Assembly: GCA_027257055.1 (NCBI GenBank)
Contig: JAPVLO010000055.1
Coordinates: 8,641,501 to 8,705,500, forward strand
DNA: 64,000 nucleotides
Reading direction: 5' to 3'
DNA from: Cephalopachus bancanus
Lineage: Eukaryota; Chordata; Mammalia; Primates; Tarsiidae
Numbering within the stretch: position 1 is the stretch's first letter; the number at the start of each line of letters is the position of its first letter. This document shows positions 23,406-35,247 of this stretch, piece by piece. The notes beneath the pieces were generated by a model. It was not told the origin of the DNA. It did no database searches and worked only from the letters and a program-made list of their open reading frames with translations. Position numbers and translations under genes: made by a program.

Positions 23406-24820
23406 TGTTTACAGTCTCTAACCTCCAATCAAATCACAATGTAGTCTAATGCCATAGTAACCCAGGTGCATTCACCATAATTTAATCAGAGAGAGCACAA
23501 ACAATGCCCAGCCAACAGAGCTGGCTATCAACCCAACAGGTGGTTTTTAATAAGAGAGTTTCTGCATTTCCGCATTTAAAGCTACAGTTACATTAAAACA
23601 AAACAAAACAAAAATTAAAAGGCAACCTCTCCGGAGAATGAATTAACTAAGAATGCAAGAATAAAATGTCATTCTCATAATGAAATAACATGTATGGTAT
23701 CACAAGTTTATCTAAGGCTTTAGTATTGGGAACCAAGGAGGAGCACTTTTATAGTAAGATGAAAACCATTTAGGTAAGAGACCACGTGCTTCTGATTCTC
23801 CAGTTCCATACCTGACATTGAAATGCTAATTAAAGAATTGCTGTTATTTCCTTTGAGCAGGAAAAGCTGCAGTGCTTTGCTTGAAGCTTGCTACCTTGAT
23901 TAATGTATAAGGTTCATCGTTGAAGAGCAGTGCAAACATATATTATACTTTTCTTGATTCTAAATATATGTACTTTCAATCTCTGTATTCAGTCTATGTA
24001 GTAGTCTGCCAGGGAAGAAAATCAAATTACATATTGTACACATAAACTTCAAAAAGTACTGATTACTGATTAGAGAAAGAAAAAAAAGTAACATAGAATT
24101 GCAAAACGCTCCACGAAAAGTCACAGATCTGAATTGTTAAGAACTTATTACCATATTGCTGCTCTCAGGGAAATGAAATACATCGATATATATTTTAATT
24201 AGAGTATGGAGTATTTAAGCAAATTCCACAGAGTTCTTAGTCAGCACCTTTAAAAAAATCTTTATCTTTGTTGAAACCAAATGTTAAGTGATTTATTTGC
24301 CTGGAAATTTATGATTTTGAGGCTATGTAAATCACCCTCTTGGTGGGGTTACTGCTTCAAGTAGCTACATATTTGTATTTGATAAAAAGAATTAGGGTTT
24401 GGGGAGAAAATTAATTTGCTCTGTAAGAAATTAAAATGTTTGTAGATAAATAAAATAAAATGTATGAGCTGAAACTATTCTTGAAATGAACTATTTGAAG
24501 TTTCAATGTTATTTGAGATGTTATTAAAGAGAATGTGCATATCATGTAACTTTAAATGCAGTTTAATGATAATGCTAGCAAAAATTATTTCACTCTTGCT
24601 AATTGAATAGATTTACTTGAAAGTTGTGTTTTATTGGAGCTTAAACACAACAATTTTGTATACCTAAATTATGTTCTTGGTTAATCATTGATTTGAGCTG
24701 AATCAAATAAAGCCTACTGAAGTCATCCTCTTTTGAACCAGGTATAGAAAACATTAATGGTTTGAGAATAAAGGATCCCAAGGGGTCACCCAAAATATGG
24801 CACCCTGGTCATGAGTCCTA
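23406..24820. other. Unassigned AT-rich sequence
   Basis: Very AT-rich, with short A-runs. No coding frame and no repeat I can name. Confidence 0.4.
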
Positions 24821-25337
24821 TGAGAGAGCAAAGAGATCTACTTCCTAAACAGAAAAACAGCCTTTGGAGACAAGCAGGTGCTGGAAGAGGGTTTTCCCTT
24901 CTCTACATAAAATCAACCCACAAAGGAGGACAATTGCTTTCCATCCCCTCCCTGAAATCTCATTAACTAATTTAGAAAAGAAAACTGAGGAATGTAATCA
25001 TGCCTATATGACCTTGTCACAAGATCAATTCTGTCTGCATTCAAATTCCAAGGACAATAAGTGTTCATTTCTGTCTTCCAGACCCCTTCATTCTCCCTAA
25101 TAAATCGTTCATTGCCTCTCAAAAGAATTAACTCCTCTTCCCCCTTTTCTACAAAGAAAATTATATAAGCACCCAAACCCTGCTGGGTTATTGGGTAATC
25201 ATTCCCCTAGGATTGTTCTGTGCTGTGCATGATAAAATAAATTTTGTAATGCTTTTCTTCTATTAATCAGCCTTTTGTCAGCTGATTTTCAGAGAAACTT
25301 CAGAAGGTAAAGAGGAAGTTTTCTCTTGGCCCCTACA
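24821..25337 (+). mobile_element. ERV1-type LTR
   Basis: TG (TGAGAGAGCAAAGAGATC) to CA (GGCCCCTACA) ends. It has a TATA-like ATTATATAAGCACCC at about 25,159 and AATAAA in GATAAAATAAATTTTG at about 25,234, then a CTATTAATCAGCCTTTTGTCAG U5-like region. The layout is that of MER4/MER41-group LTRs; the exact family is not assigned. The left end is less certain than the right. Confidence 0.6.
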
Positions 25338-25728
25338 AGGGACTTATCAAAGAGATTTGCCTCCTAAATAGAAAAATATATTACTATGTATGTTAGTAGT
25401 CAAAAGATTAAAGATGAAACATTTTGAATGTCTTCAAGAATTATGTGAGTCGGAGCGAATTGTATCAATTTGCTAATCTGGAAATTTGCTATTGTAGAGT
25501 CACAAGTGTTCTTGTGATGTTACACTACTTTTTATTATTGGTGTTTACTCAACAAGAGCACATTAGACTCAGTGTATTATACAGAGCTTAGAGTAGAGAG
25601 ATCATAGACCCAGAGGAGATGAAGTCTTTATCTGAGAATAGCTTACTTACTGGGAAGTGTGGCTCAGGAAACATATGTGGGGTGAAGCTGGGGACAGAGG
25701 TCAAACATACTATATTAGTGCATAAAGT
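25338..25728. other. Unassigned sequence between two LTRs
   Basis: Shortly after the LTR end comes AAAGAGATTTGCCTCCTAAATAGAAAAA, which resembles the LTR's own start (AAAGAGATCTACTTCCTAAACAGAAAAA). A second partial LTR copy may begin here. Otherwise nothing recognised. Confidence 0.35.
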
Positions 25729-26159
25729 TGTAAAAATAAGTAATTCAAACTAAAACTTTAATTTGAATACTTTAATTCAAATTAAGGTATTCTTAGCCTT
25801 AAAAAATTGATTGTGGGACCTAAGTCAAGGTAACAGGCAGTTACAATTTTTGTTTCACTGACTGTAGATTAACTTTTTCCTTACCCACATTGTTTTATAA
25901 AAGACTAAGTGGTGCGGGAGATAAGATTCCTTCTCTCTTCATGTTGACCCTCATAAACCAGCTTTCGATGGAAAATGCTGTAATCCTGCTTAACTTTTTT
26001 GTTTCTACCTATATAAATAACAGTCTTAATTTGTCCACTTTGGAGCACTGACCCCATTGCTTTGGAGTCTGTGTTTTCCAGATAGCTATCCTTAAATTTC
26101 ATGCTTGAATAAACTCTTTTAAACTGCATGCTGATCCATTTGATTATTTCAGGTCAACA
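25729..26159 (+). repeat. 5' LTR of the provirus (internally deleted)
   Basis: Starts TGTAAAAATAAGTAATTC and ends GGTCAACA. It shares long blocks with the 3' LTR, notably TTGGAGCACTGACCCCATTG and the following TTTGGAGTCTGTGTTTTCCAGAT. About 140 nt present in the 3' LTR (around 32,503-32,649) are absent here. TATA-like CTATATAAATAAC at about 26,009 and AATAAA in TTGAATAAACTC at about 26,107 mark U3/R. Confidence 0.85.
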
Positions 26160-26182
26160 CTTTGGTGACTTGGTTGGGACAT
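26160..26182 (+). other. Primer-binding-site-like sequence
   Basis: TTTGGTGACTTGGTTGGGAC lies directly after the 5' LTR, where the tRNA primer site belongs. It is too diverged to assign a tRNA. Confidence 0.5.
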
Positions 26183-26536
26183 GAAGTGGGCCTCAATGGA
26201 CTCCTGCTGCTTTGCCAACAGCTGCTGTCCTGGTATCAGCATGACTGCTTTCATCTAAACACCATGGACAGAAGTTGTGGGAGTTCTTGGTAAGATCCCT
26301 CTTGGGTTGGGATCCCCCTGGCTTGGGTGAGAGTCAGACTTTATTCACATAACCTCATTCCATGCTCAACAGGGCTGAAATGGAAGCTCTACTTTAAGGC
26401 TATAAGGTAGGAATTTTTAAATTATTCTCTAGAAATTCTGCCTTTTGTGGGTTTGTGATTTCACTTTTTTTCTGAGATTAAGATTTTGTCTGTCCTACTT
26501 GCTAAAGTTTGTGACCTTTGCTCTCATTCAAAATTT

Positions 26537-26837
26537 GGGCCAGGCACGGTGGCTCAAGCCTGTAACCCCAGCACTTCGGGAGGTGGAGGTGAGAGGATTG
26601 CCTGAGCTCAGGGGTTCGAGACCAGCCTGGGCAACTTGGTGGGACCTCATCTCTACAATATATCAAAAAATTAGCTGGGCGTGGTAGCGCACACCTGTAA
26701 TTACAACTACTTGGAAGGCTGAGGTGGAAGGATTACCTGAGCCCAGGAGGTCGAGGCTGCAGTGGCCATGAGCATGCCACTGCACTCCAGCCTGGGTGAC
26801 AGAATGAGACTTGACTCAAAAAAAAAAAAAAAAAAAA
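26537..26837 (+). mobile_element. Alu in the proviral leader
   Basis: Complete, starting GGGCCAGGCACGGTGG, with a run of about 19 A. Short flanking repeats AAAATTTG and AAAATTTAG. Confidence 0.92.
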
Positions 26838-27104
26838 GCAAAACAAAATTTAGTTGAAAAGAAAGCAGTTTTTCTTTAAAAGAAGAAAGTTAAAATGTCT
26901 TTGGCTTAAGATAAGTTTGTAATTTTGAACTGTCTGTGTTTTGAAGCTATGTTCATTGTGGCACATTTAAGTTCTTTTTCTATGTGACCAAAAATTTATA
27001 AACGGCTTTTATGAGGATATGGTTAGTCCTGAAGACAAAAGATGCTGTTTCTCCTGGCCAAAAAGATAACTGAAGTGACCAAGGTCTTGCTGGAATATCA
27101 AATT

Positions 27105-27603
27105 TTATTGGGTTGATGCATAAATTCATAGTGTTTGTTTTTGGCATGGCAACATTATGGTGTTGGGAGTTCGGGAATCATTTGTCATTTGTCATTTGGA
27201 GTGACAATGTTGTGCTTGTGAATACACATTGTATTTTGCAGATTTGAAGACAGTTATTTGTGGGATACAGAAGATAGATTGTCAAGTGGAAAAGAAATGA
27301 ACACTTCTAACATGTTCTTCTGTTTGAGTTTAACAGAGGAGTAAAGGCAGCAGAGGAGGCTTGAAACATGTGTGTCACATTTGGGAAGAATGCCACTGGG
27401 GAAAGCACAACAAGAAAATGGTGACTCTCTATGTTCAGAAGACCATCAGACTTTGATGAAGACCGTTTAAATGCTTTAATCCATGATGATCCACATCAAT
27501 CAAATGTGATGATTTGGCAAATTGGCAAATGGCAAATGTGATGAACTATGACCAGTCAACCATCATGTGACATTTACATTCCATGGGCAAGGCAAAATGC
27601 TAC
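27105..27603 (+). pseudogene. mariner (Tc1/mariner) element fragment, N-terminal transposase
   Basis: A terminal-repeat-like start (TATTGGGTTGATGCATAAATTC) is followed, from about 27,305, by text that in shifting frames reads as the two helix-turn-helix DNA-binding modules of a mariner transposase. I see LLFEFNRGVKAAEEA, then FDEDRLNALIHDDPHQSN, then DQSTIM and HLHSMGKA. A stop codon and small deletions break it. The catalytic DD34D domain is absent: the sequence is cut by the LTR beginning at 27,604. I recall the primate Hsmar2-like group as the closest, not verified. Confidence 0.75.
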
Positions 27604-28318
27604 TGAAGGGACATAACATGGATTTAATATACCCAAAGAGCAGCCATTTTAGCATTGCTTAAATCTCATGTTTTTCTAGCTGTTCACTTAACTTATCCTC
27701 TGATCACTAGCCAAGGACAGAACCGGTTTCTCAGAGGTAGCTAATGATAATTGTTCTAAAACACCCTCCCGAGTTTGTTTTGTACTAATTATCTTTGCTA
27801 TTTCAAGTATTTGCCTCCGCCCATAAAACCTAAGATAACCTAATCAGCCCTTTGTGACCTTCATGACAGACAGACCCCACCACCATGGCAGCAATCATGT
27901 GACTAATCCACCCATCTGCCTGTTGTCCATCACCTGAAGTCAGTACCTGTGTTTACCTGCCCCTTTGTGATGATGTGGAGCAGACCACCACTCAACCATC
28001 TTAACGACCTTCCCCCATCAAAGAGAAGGATTAAAAGGATTCAATCATGAGCAGCCATTCACCATTGCTTTACTAGACTCTGATGTGGTCATGTGCTCTT
28101 TGAGCTATGGTCATTGCCAGGTTTCCTGACTTTGATCCCTTCCCTACCTTGGTGAGGTGAATCTCCTTTCTCTCTCTCTCTCTCCACTCTCTATTTTCTT
28201 TCTAAATAAACTATACTTTCAAATCTAACTTCTGTACAATTCTTTGCATCTTTCACACAGCACCAGGTCACATCAGACACCTACACACACCCCCCCCCCC
28301 AGCGGGCCTAACCTAACA
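27604..28318 (+). mobile_element. Second ERV LTR nested in the provirus
   Basis: TGAAGGGACATAACATGGAT start and CCTAACCTAACA end. AATAAA occurs in TTTCTAAATAAACTATAC at about 28,204, and CT-rich U5 text and a run of about 12 C at 28,290-28,301 follow. Same family as the minus-strand LTR at 21,933-22,777, but without its duplication. Immediately after it comes TTCTGGAGGCTCTCACGGGGAG, which resembles a primer-binding site, so it may be the 5' LTR of a second, largely lost provirus. Confidence 0.82.
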
Positions 28319-28687
28319 TTCTGGAGGCTCTCACGGGGAGTATGACTTAATAGCTACAAACTTATTCATCAACCTAATACTTACAACTCATGAAGTTAAA
28401 TGGTCCCATAGGGAACCACTGAAGGAGAACATACAGGGAAATGTGCTTAATCCAGTGGGCACATACATAAGGGGCTAATCTCCCAACGCCATAAGAATAC
28501 AGAATTTCTGGGTTTTACTGATGCGTGTAAAAGGGAAGAACCATCTCAAGGATGACTTCTTGGGGAGCTATTTCCACAAGCAGTGTGCTGTATCCAACAC
28601 ATCTTTCCCTTTCCAGGTTCAAATCAGATACTACAGAGGGCAAAGGAAATCAGCTAGCTAATGAGGCAACAAAAAGAATTGCGTTAA
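28319..28687 (+). pseudogene. ERV pol remnant, RNase H end
   Basis: Toward the right end, frames give a segment (EGKGNQLANEATKRIAL at about 28,637-28,687) that resembles the C-terminal part of retroviral RNase H, where an 'xGNxxAD.AA' motif is usual. The key Asp of that motif appears replaced (LANEA). Earlier sequence is not readable as RNase H. It could belong to the outer provirus or to the nested one. Confidence 0.5.
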
Positions 28688-28978
28688 GCCGGGCTTGGTG
28701 GCTCAGCCTGTAATCCCGCGCCTTTGGGAGGCTGAGGTGAGTGGATTGCCTGAGCCCGAGGGTTCGAGACCCGTCTGGGCAGTGATACCTCATCTCTACA
28801 ATCTAACTCAAAAAATCAGCTGGGCGTGGTAGCACATGCCTGTAATTCCGGCTACTCGGAAGGCTGAGGCGGAAGGATCACCGGAGCCCAGCAGGTCGAG
28901 GCTGCGGTGGCCGGGAGCGGCCACTGCACTCCAGTCTGGGCGACAGAGTGAGACTCCAACTCAAAAAAAAAAAAAAAA
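28688..28978 (+). mobile_element. Alu in pol, GC-rich young-type subgroup
   Basis: Target-site duplication AAAAGAATTGCGTTAA (28,672-28,687) and AAAAGAACTGCGTTAA (about 28,975-28,990). Carries the CAGCCTGTAATCCCGCGCC start shared with 33,645. The 60-codon frame over it is a shadow. Confidence 0.93.
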
Positions 28979-29039
28979 GAACTGCGTTAAATACATTCAA
29001 ACAAACAAACAAAAATAATGGATATTAACTGTTGAGGAA

Positions 29040-29875
29040 GTATCTAAATTTGGCATAAAGCTTGTTCAATCAAGAGCCCCCAAATCATGACAAAACTAAA
29101 ACAAAAGGTAGAACATATTCCCCGAAAGATGAGATATGATATGAGTCATACAATTGGCCCATGCTTCCTGCTGAACTGTAGTTATCATTTTTATCTTGTA
29201 TACATGATCCAACTCACTGGAGTCTTGACTAGATGGTTGCTTGGGGAAAACAATATTATTAGAAACCTACAACTATAGCTCACAAAGTATACAAATGTTG
29301 TCATATCTTCCCCAGATATAATCCAGGAAAACCATTACATGGTTCCCAAGGACACTTTCCTTTACCTGAAGCTGCCTTTGAAATATGGTAACTGGGTTTT
29401 ATCCAGTTGCCACCTTCACAAGGATACATATGTGTTCTGGTAATGGTTTATATGTTTTCTCATTGGGTAGAAGCATTTCCACGCAGAAGAGTAATGCCTT
29501 AGCAATAAATAAAATTATCTCAGAAAAAATTATTCCAATTTAGGGAGTTGCTCTGAATCTAGCAACAGAGGCACTCACTTCACCGGACAAGTAATTCAGT
29601 CAGTATGTAAAATCTGGCCTATTCGTCAATATTTCCTTTGTGTCTATCACCCTGAGTTATTTGGGTTAGCATAAACAGAATAATCAAAGCTCTATTGGCA
29701 AAATTAACTGAGGCTCCTATAATTTCTTGACCAAAGTTCTTCAATGGGTTTTGCTTAACCTAAGACTGACTCCTTTTGGTAAATACCAGTTATCTCTATT
29801 TGATATTATATTACCTATTTCATAGGTAGATCTATGAAAGTATCTCCTGGAAATTGGACCTCTTTAATAGTAAAA
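29040..29875 (+). pseudogene. ERV integrase remnant (core domain)
   Basis: From about 29,390 the frames give VLVMVYMF..HWVEAFP, the region around the first catalytic Asp of retroviral integrases, then GTHFTGQVIQSVC and a YHPE-like stretch that normally holds the catalytic Glu region (YHPQSSGxVE). Several in-frame stops and at least one frameshift are present, and the expected Glu region reads as HPELFGLA. The N-terminal zinc-binding part upstream is too degraded to confirm. Continues after the Alu at 29,876-30,097. Confidence 0.75.
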
Positions 29876-30377
<502 letters not shown>

Positions 30378-30788
30378 TTTAAGATGAGCTGATGCCAGGC
30401 TAAAAAGACAACCTCAGAGGTGGACAGCTTTCCTAAGACACAAGACTAGGCCTGTATCTAAATGGATGCTTATGTTTACTTTATAATACCTGCTATTATT
30501 GTTGTTTTAGGAATATATTGATTATTGTTACTATTTTATGTAAAATAGAACGTTTTCCTTGCTTATTTTAGTTGGATTCCTTAAAATAAGTTAAAATAAA
30601 CTTAATGATCTTTTTTGTAGTTGTTTCTCTGTCCCAATGCATAGAATGGCATGATAACACTTTGGCTAATTTATCCCAAAGTGTTATCAATGGAGGAAAC
30701 CTATCAATTGTTGCACTTGCCACATGATTCCTAGATCTTCCCATGACCAAGATATCTTATTAGTAATACCTGTCGCTGACTTCTCTTT

Positions 30789-31030
30789 ATGTTACCATTT
30801 ATTTAAACAACTTCTTTCTGAATTGACTATCCAGATCTGAATTCTTCATAACTACTACTACCTCTTTTTCTAATTTTTTTTGTTATTAATGTTACCATTT
30901 TTTTGGTTATTAATGGTCTTTAATGTTACCATTTATTTAAACAACTTCTTTCTGAATTGACTATCCAGATCTGAATTCTTCATAACTACTACTACCTCTT
31001 TTTCTAACTTTTTTTTTTGCTATTAATGTT
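30789..31030 (+). repeat. 134-bp tandem duplication in env remnant
   Basis: ATGTTACCATTTATTTAAAC starts at 30,789 and again at 30,923. The following ~85 bp are identical through CTACTACCTCTTTTTCTAA, after which T-runs differ. Near-identity implies a recent event. Confidence 0.92.
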
Positions 31031-31176
31031 GAAAACCTATACAATACCATAAGGCCTCCTTGATTCATACTTTATAAACAAACGGAATAAGGCATTAGAG
31101 ACAAAGCTAGAAATAAGTCCTTACTTATCTTTTATGCCAATGAAAACTATGTGCTATCATGTAAAACATATATGTG

Positions 31177-31180
31177 GTGG

Positions 31181-31225
<45 letters not shown>
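31177..31225. repeat. (TG)n microsatellite
   Basis: About 23 TG units, uninterrupted. The poly-valine/cysteine frame over it is an artefact. Confidence 0.95.
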
Positions 31226-31226
<1 letters not shown>

Positions 31227-32268
31227 CCATGTCAAAGCATTCTGGAAAATCTGCAAAGTAGGAAACTTAAGGTTCAATTTGGTATTATCAGTACTCTTCA
31301 TGAAAGAATCTATTAATAAGCATACCCTCCAGGAAATTACCTGTGCTCCCCCAGTCTATGTATTTGTATATGTCACTGAGTATGATGGATAGACCTTTGC
31401 CTTAACAGTTAATAGAAGGTTTATGCTTTTTGCAACATTTTGTAAGCCCCTCATCTTTACACAAAAATATAGAATTCCCCTTTTCTCTTCTTTCAGAACA
31501 CAAAGATCTATGTTAGCAGGATACAAAGAAAATATGCACAAAACAACCTGCAAATACTTCCAAGTGCTGGAGTTTATATCATAGAAATATGATTCAAAAC
31601 TTATCCACCACTAATGGTCAGATAGTTCAAACACAGGAAAGAGCATTGCAACTCAACAAAATTTCTTAAACTCTGTAACCCAGGTGGTAGCAGATAACAG
31701 AATTGCATTTGATTACTTATTGGCTGAAAAGGGAAATGCCACATAATAACACATACCACCTGTTGGACTCATATTAACACCTCTAGAGAAGTGGAAATTA
31801 GATTAGAAAGACTTGCTCAAAAGCCTAGATGGTTACAAGATGTAAGAAAAACTGATCCTTTAAATGATTTGTTTGGTTGGTTACCCTCAGGACTCAGTTC
31901 TCTATTTCCTTCTCGTCTTCAAGGTGTGATTGTTATTAACATAGTTGTCTTCTCTCTGGCTTTGAGGTATTCATGATTTGTCTTGCCACTTTGAGATCAA
32001 CAGCAAAAACTAAAATAACGATTGTTTAAAGGATTGCATTAAATGAAGGTGCAGCCATGCTACCTGACTCAAGTCATAAAATCATTCCTTCATGTTGCTG
32101 TAAATTCAGCCTGTGTTCCATCAGGGTTAATTTGCCTAAAACCCCCTTGCCATAGCACAGGACATGCTAGGTGTGAGTCTTCCTAACCACAGGGAATCAA
32201 AATGTCTGAACATAAAAGGAGTCAAAACTGTTAAGTTCCTCTACAATACTTTCTTCAAAAGATCTTGA

Positions 32269-32282
32269 AGAAAATGGGGAAA
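32269..32282 (+). other. Polypurine tract of the provirus
   Basis: AAGAAAATGGGGAA sits directly before the TG of the 3' LTR, the expected place for the plus-strand primer site. Confidence 0.75.
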
Positions 32283-32852
32283 TGTGAAAATAAGTAGTCC
32301 AAATTAAATCTGTTGAAACTTTAAAGTATTTTGGGCCTTAAAAGAAATGTGAAGACCTGACTTACATAAGAGGCAGCTGCAACTTTTGTTTCACTGATTA
32401 TGGATTAACTTTTTCCTTAACTACATTATTTTGTAAAATGCTGTAAAAGACTAAGTGATACCAGAGAGAAGATGCCTTCCTTCTTCACTGTTGACCCTCC
32501 TTATAAATTAACTTCTTTCTTTTCTTGCACCCAATTCAGACCAGATAGCACAAAACATTCTATGACTAGAAATAGCTCAAGATGGAATGTTAAATATACC
32601 TTTCCTGAAAAGGAACAATTGGTAACCAATCAAATTGCTGTAACTCATATACCAGCCTTGTATGGAAAATGTTGTGATCCCACTTAACTTCATTGCTTCT
32701 GCCTATGTAAGTAAAACCTTAACATCTCTACTTTGGAGCACTGACCCCATTGCTTTGGAGTCTGTGTTTTCCAGATGGCTATCCTTAAATTCCAAGCTTG
32801 AATAAACTCTTTTAAACTGGATTTTGATCCTTTCCATTATCTTAGGTTGGCA
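32283..32852 (+). repeat. 3' LTR of the provirus (full length)
   Basis: TGTGAAAATAAGTAGTCC to TTAGGTTGGCA, about 570 bp. TTGAATAAACTC at about 32,801 is the polyadenylation signal shared with the 5' LTR. It retains about 140 nt lost from the 5' copy. The 71-codon frame at 32,472-32,687 has no support as a gene. Confidence 0.85.
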
Positions 32853-33109
32853 AAATATTTTAAGCAAAATTCTCAACATATTTTAATTTTTTATCTTTTG
32901 TTTCATCCTTGTTGCTACTACAAGCAAATTCTCCAGCAGTTCTGGAAAATTCAGTGTTGCCTCAAATAAATAATCAATCCTGGTGGGTCTTTATGTCACT
33001 ATCACAAAATGCCTGCAGGGTAGGTTGTTTTAGAGTACACCCACTTTTATTATGACAAACAAAGTGGTATCTCTTGAGTCTGGAGACTGTTACTTGTTTA
33101 CAATGTCAG
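32853..33109. other. Unassigned short spacer
   Basis: Sequence between two LTRs; nothing recognised. Confidence 0.4.
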
Positions 33110-33545
33110 TGTTAAACTAAGTTTAGCTTAAAACTGCCTCCTTACATATTTTAAGTTCAGCCTGAAGATGTCTTCATGCACAATGAACTGTAACCCAACT
33201 TGATGTGTAAAGAGGCTGTAACCTACTCTTGTAACAAACAAGTAGCAGGATCTCAGCCAGTCACAGCAGTTGAACTTCATTCAACCACAGACAGACAACC
33301 AATTATACATGCTAAGTTCAAATAAAGCAAATGCCCAGCTGTAAGCAATTCAGTTGTTTCTATTCCTCACATTTTCCGTCCATCACTCTCCTTTTTCTGT
33401 CCATAAATGTTATTAAACCCTGTAGCAGCCCTGGACTCACTCTGAACCTTTTCTGGTTCCAGGCTACCCAGTTCACCAATCATTATTTGTTCAATTAAAC
33501 TCAGTTAAATTAAATTTGTCTAAGGTCTTATTTGTTTGTTTTCTG
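33110..33545 (+). mobile_element. ERV1-type solo LTR
   Basis: Begins TGTTAAACTAAGTTTAGC, with TTAAGTTCAGCCTGAAGATGTC and CTCAGCCAGTCACAGCAGTTG in U3. TCCATAAATGTTATTAAACCC gives the promoter/poly-A area, and TTCTGGTTCCAGGCTACCC..TCAATTAAACTCAGTTAAA the U5. I recognise the layout as a class I LTR but cannot give the exact family. No second LTR or internal region is seen. Confidence 0.7.
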
Positions 33546-33644
33546 AATAAAAGTTAGAGAAGCTTTCAAAATAAATTATTTTTTTTTCATATAAGAAGTT
33601 TCTGAGGGGATAATTTGATGGTGATTTTTAAAAACATTACTCTC

Positions 33645-33967
33645 AGCCGGGCTCAGTGGCTCAGCCTGTAATCCCGCGCCTTTGGGAGGCTGAGGTGAGT
33701 GGATTGCCTGAGCCCGCGGGTTCGAGACCCGCCTGGGCAGCGAGACCTCATCTCTACAATAAATCAAAATATCAGCCGGGTGTGGTAGCGCATGCTTGTA
33801 ATTCCAGCTACTTGGAAGGCTGAGGCTGAAGGATCGCCGGAGCCCAGCAGGTCGAGGCTGCGGTGGCCAGGAGCAGCCACTGTACTCCAGTCTGGGCGAC
33901 AGAGTGAGACTCCAACTCAAAAAAATAAAAAATAAAAAAATAATAAAAAAAATAAAAAATTAAAAAA
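33645..33967 (+). mobile_element. Alu with expanded A/T-rich tail
   Basis: Full length. Target-site duplication AAAAACATTACTCTC (33,630-33,644) and AAAAACATTACTGTCTC (from about 33,969). The tail has grown to about 50 nt of AAAAAATA-type repeats. GC-rich subgroup as at 28,688. Confidence 0.94.
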
Positions 33968-33975
33968 TAAAAACA

Positions 33976-34690
33976 TTACTGTCTCACCTAAGCATGTCTT
34001 TGAGTGTTCATCTTGAACACTAGAAGCTTCAAAAATTTAAACAAATATATTTTGTCTATTATCTTAAGTTTACTTTGGCTTATTATTTTTATATTTTATG
34101 CCAATTTTGAAGTATTTCAAGGTTTAAGCTTAGAACTTCAGTGTACCTATGTTCTGTTTTCAATTTAATATAATAAAAGCCTTCAGATGCTGAGACAGAC
34201 ACCAAGGTAAGGCAGAAGTTCAGTCCCAACCTGGAGGAAGCTTATGATCTAAGGGATGAGGCAGACTATAGTACATGAACAAAGCCAGACTTAAGTCAGA
34301 TAAGGGTAAAGGACTGAAAAAGTAGAGAGAAGAGTTGACAAATTCCGATTTGGGAAATGAAGGTCAGAGCAACCAAAGCTGCAAGCATAGCTTTTGATCT
34401 AGATATTAAAGAATGATTTTTTAAAGGAGTAGGGATGTATCTGGATATAATATCGCACTTGGTTTTTGTTCTGGAGGTCACATGACAGGCTTTGAGGAAA
34501 GGAAGTAAAATACTTGTAGCATTTGATGTTGTCACTATCATAATTAAAATACATGACATAGATAAATCATACATGTGGAGCTGGGTATTTTTGTTCTTTA
34601 CTTTGTAGTAAAAGAAAAGTCATACTATGTTTATTTCTTGACTATTTTCAATTAGGAAATTTAAGAAAACATGTCTGAAGGTTCAGCATG
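33976..34690. other. Mostly unassigned; possible L2/MIR-age fragment
   Basis: At about 34,190-34,290, CTGAGACAGACACCAAGGTAAGG..CTGGAGGAAGCTTATGATCTA resembles a mammalian-wide repeat of L2/MIR age. The rest is not identified. Confidence 0.4.
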
Positions 34691-35236
34691 TAGCCCTTTC
34701 ATGTAATAAATAGACAAGCACTTATTATCTATCCGTATTTTTGAAGTATGCTCTCACCCACCAATTCCATCTTTACAAATTTATCTGCTGACAAAATTAT
34801 GTGAAAAGATATCTCCACAAGAATATTTATTGTAGAATTATTTCTAAAGTGATTGGAAATAATTTATATTTCCAATAAAGGATGATAATAATGAATTAAA
34901 AATATATTATTACCCATGTATCCAATAGAAAGTCATGCAGCTATTAGAAATAATGAGTCAATTTTATATGTCCTCATTTGGAACAATTTTAGTATTATAA
35001 AAAATGTAAACAAAATGAAATTTATATGATATTCTATCACTTGGGTAAAAAAAGTGCAAATATGCTTGGATTAGTCTATGTACACACTTGTGCATGTGTA
35101 GAAAGGAGACACAAGAAAGGATACATTTCTGAAAGAATACACAAGAAATAGGTAAAAATTGCTTTTTCTGGTAAGAACAGACTGGAAGAAACTTAATTTT
35201 TCCGTGTTGCTCATTTACACATTTAAAGTATTGTAC
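34691..35236 (+). mobile_element. Old L1 (L1M-type) 3' fragment
   Basis: Reads like worn L1M 3' ORF2/UTR: ATATTTATTGTAGAATTATTTCTAA, TTTCCAATAAAGGATGA, CAATAGAAAGTCATGCAGCTATTAGAAATAATGA, GGAAGAAACTTAATTTTTCCGTG. Much more diverged than the L1 at 51.4 kb. Confidence 0.7.
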
Positions 35237-35247
35237 CATACATTTTT

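Larger units (their letters stand above)
30400..31976 (+). pseudogene. ERV envelope remnant
   Basis: The region between integrase and the polypurine tract carries env-like text in broken frames. A surface-subunit-like stretch lies near 30,640-30,780 and a CAPPVYVFV motif near 31,350. A transmembrane-subunit-like segment runs from about 31,675 (VVADNRIAFDYLLAE), continues over 31,791-31,976 and ends in a hydrophobic stretch (VIVINIVVFSLAL) suited to a membrane anchor. Stops, frameshifts, a 134-bp tandem duplication (30,789-31,030) and a TG microsatellite (31,177-31,225) destroy the frame. Resemblance to HERV-H/F-type env is from memory. Confidence 0.7.

Noticed and set aside
31174..31392. 72-codon frame starting in the TG repeat
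   Set aside because: The start lies in a microsatellite; the only meaningful part is a short env remnant already described.
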